A DNA stretch of 5,942 bases from Candidatus Gastranaerophilales bacterium (GTDB lineage Bacteria > Cyanobacteriota > Vampirovibrionia > Gastranaerophilales > Gastranaerophilaceae), in the NCBI GenBank assembly GCA_021202305.1, contig JAJQDG010000044.1:1-5942 (forward strand). The letters run 5' to 3'. Positions 5,052 through 5,942 of the stretch are shown here, piece by piece (within the stretch, counting starts at the first letter, position 1; the number at the start of each line of letters is the position of its first letter). Position numbers and translations under genes: made by a program. The notes under the pieces were generated by a model that was not told where the DNA came from, did not search any database, and saw only the letters and a list, made by a program, of their open reading frames with translations.

Positions 5052-5827
5052 CTATATTCTATTCTTAAATTTGCAAACTCCATATCGTCGTAATCCGTGT
5101 ACTTATACTGAAACAAATTTTCTCCTGTTTTAATAGTTAAATCGTTTGTATTTTTAATTAATGAACTTGGAATTACAATTTGTTGATTATCGCCGTTCAT
5201 GTTCAATTCACCTATTTTTTGCCCGTTGAAAATTATTTCTAAGGGGGAAGAATAAACGCTTACTATTGCATTTTGCCCCAGTTCCTTTGCAAGCTTCGTG
5301 TCAAGTCCCATTACGCTTCCAAAAACAAGTACGGCTTGTTTATTTGTATCGGGCTTTTTTAATGTTATTTTTTTTGAATAAAAAGTGCCTATGGGACGTG
5401 CTTTAAATTGCGCGCAATTAGCTGAATTAAGAGAATAAACATCATCCCCTAAATGATACACGCCCTTATCTATAAATACATCGGTTGAATTTGTTTTTTC
5501 TATTCCGAGTTTTAAGGGTTTTTCTGTTATATACTTATCTATTGTTATAGAAAAAGGGCGGTATCCTTCTTTTTCTATTTGTAAAATAGCTTTATCCGTA
5601 ATATTTGCATTTAGTTCAAAATGCCCGTTTTTATCCGTTTCTGTTTGAAAATTGTAATTTGGAATGTAAATTCTGGCATTTTCAACCGGCTTTTCCGTAT
5701 TTGAGTCTATAACTGCACATTTATTATTTAACTGTTCATCCTGACGAATATTTCCTGAAATTGTTGTACAAAATACAGGTATAATTCCGCTATATAAAAA
5801 TATGCATATTAAAATTTTTTTTAACAA
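5036..5827 (-). CDS. Exported protein with a carboxypeptidase-regulatory-like domain and a C-terminal beta-rich domain
   Basis: The N-terminus MLKKILICIFLYSGIIPVFC is a typical signal peptide with cleavage near residue 20. Phe before Cys20 argues against a lipoprotein lipobox. Residues about 36-108 look like a carboxypeptidase regulatory-like beta-sandwich: AVIDSNTEKPVENARIYIP, then TDKNGHFEL, then EKEGYRPFSITID. Such domains are usually stalks or binding modules on exported proteins. Residues about 115-260 are beta-rich (VYHLGDDVYS, an AVLVFGSV strand, FNGQKIGELN, closing TDYDDMEFANLRIEY) and resemble a jelly-roll/lectin-like sandwich with an acidic DYDD motif; sugar or metal binding is possible but unproven. 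The frame opens at a TTG at 5833, but GAGG (5838-5835) is only one base away from it. The TTG at 5827 lies 7 bases after GAGG, so I prefer it (263 residues, versus 265). The gene converges on the terminator at 4886-4917. Confidence 0.75.
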   Translation of the reverse strand: MLKKILICIFLYSGIIPVFCTTISGNIRQDEQLNNKCAVIDSNTEKPVENARIYIPNYNFQTETDKNGHFELNANITDKAILQIEKEGYRPFSITIDKYITEKPLKLGIEKTNSTDVFIDKGVYHLGDDVYSLNSANCAQFKARPIGTFYSKKITLKKPDTNKQAVLVFGSVMGLDTKLAKELGQNAIVSVYSSPLEIIFNGQKIGELNMNGDNQQIVIPSSLIKNTNDLTIKTGENLFQYKYTDYDDMEFANLRIEYRDKVF

Positions 5828-5915
5828 GCTCAAGCCTCACAAAAAAAGTTCACACTCAAAGTTTAAGCTTAAGTTGTGATTAAAAGATCCGAAGCAAACG
5901 CGTTATCCAACTGAT

Positions 5916-5921
5916 ATTATA
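5916..5921 (-). promoter_or_regulatory. -10 box upstream of the exported-protein gene
   Basis: A perfect TATAAT reads on minus from 5921 to 5916. The -35 region would fall at or beyond the right window edge. It implies a leader of about 80 bases before the TTG at 5827. A 10-base palindrome TTAAGCTTAA (5863-5872) lies within that leader; its role is unknown. Confidence 0.4.
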
Positions 5922-5942
5922 CATTTGTGTCGGATTCTTGTG

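Noticed and set aside
5850..5879. TCACA...TGTGA operator-like dyad upstream of the exported-protein gene
   Set aside because: Its centre does not coincide with the TTAAGCTTAA palindrome inside it and the arms are only five bases, so chance is likely.

Overview
The window is AT-rich and bacterial, with densely packed genes. The organism is uncertain. The best guess is a non-photosynthetic relative of the cyanobacteria (Gastranaerophilales/Vampirovibrionia-like). This rests on low GC, a tRNA-Glu 3' end ending TGGGGGTA+CCA as in cyanobacteria and chloroplasts, and a long-form dihydropteroate synthase. None of these is decisive alone.

Left edge (1-422): a minus-strand gene of unknown function runs off the window (only its first 64 codons are present). 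It is followed by about 160 bases without a convincing gene, then by the 3' end of a tRNA-Glu gene (T arm, acceptor strand, CCA) on the plus strand with no tRNA body in front of it. A terminator hairpin follows directly. A detached tRNA 3' end plus terminator is the classic footprint of an integrated element's attachment site. If so, the element lies to the left and the partial gene belongs to its end.

Centre-left (517-2534, minus strand): a two-gene operon, a DUF192-family protein followed by uvrC (nucleotide excision repair endonuclease subunit), joined by an ATGA stop/start overlap. The UvrC keeps its nuclease residues and iron-sulfur cysteines but lacks the usual C-terminal helix-hairpin-helix domain. 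A promoter places the predicted transcription start on the A of the DUF192 ATG, so the message may be leaderless.

Centre-right (2606-4841, plus strand): divergent from that operon are a 95-residue orphan gene with a strong ribosome binding site, folP (dihydropteroate synthase, folate synthesis, with an additional N-terminal domain), and a 206-residue protein with two glycine-rich hydrophobic segments. folP has a -10 element at the same distance from its ATG as the DUF192 gene and no Shine-Dalgarno, again suggesting a leaderless message.

Right (4842-5942): a strong bidirectional terminator and further inverted repeats separate the 206-residue gene from a convergent minus-strand gene for an exported protein with a carboxypeptidase-regulatory-like domain. 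That gene's likely promoter lies at the right edge.

Apart from the DUF192-uvrC pair, the genes do not form an obvious pathway. No complete new multi-gene system is visible. The most notable signals are the tRNA-Glu fragment/attachment site and the matched leaderless promoters.
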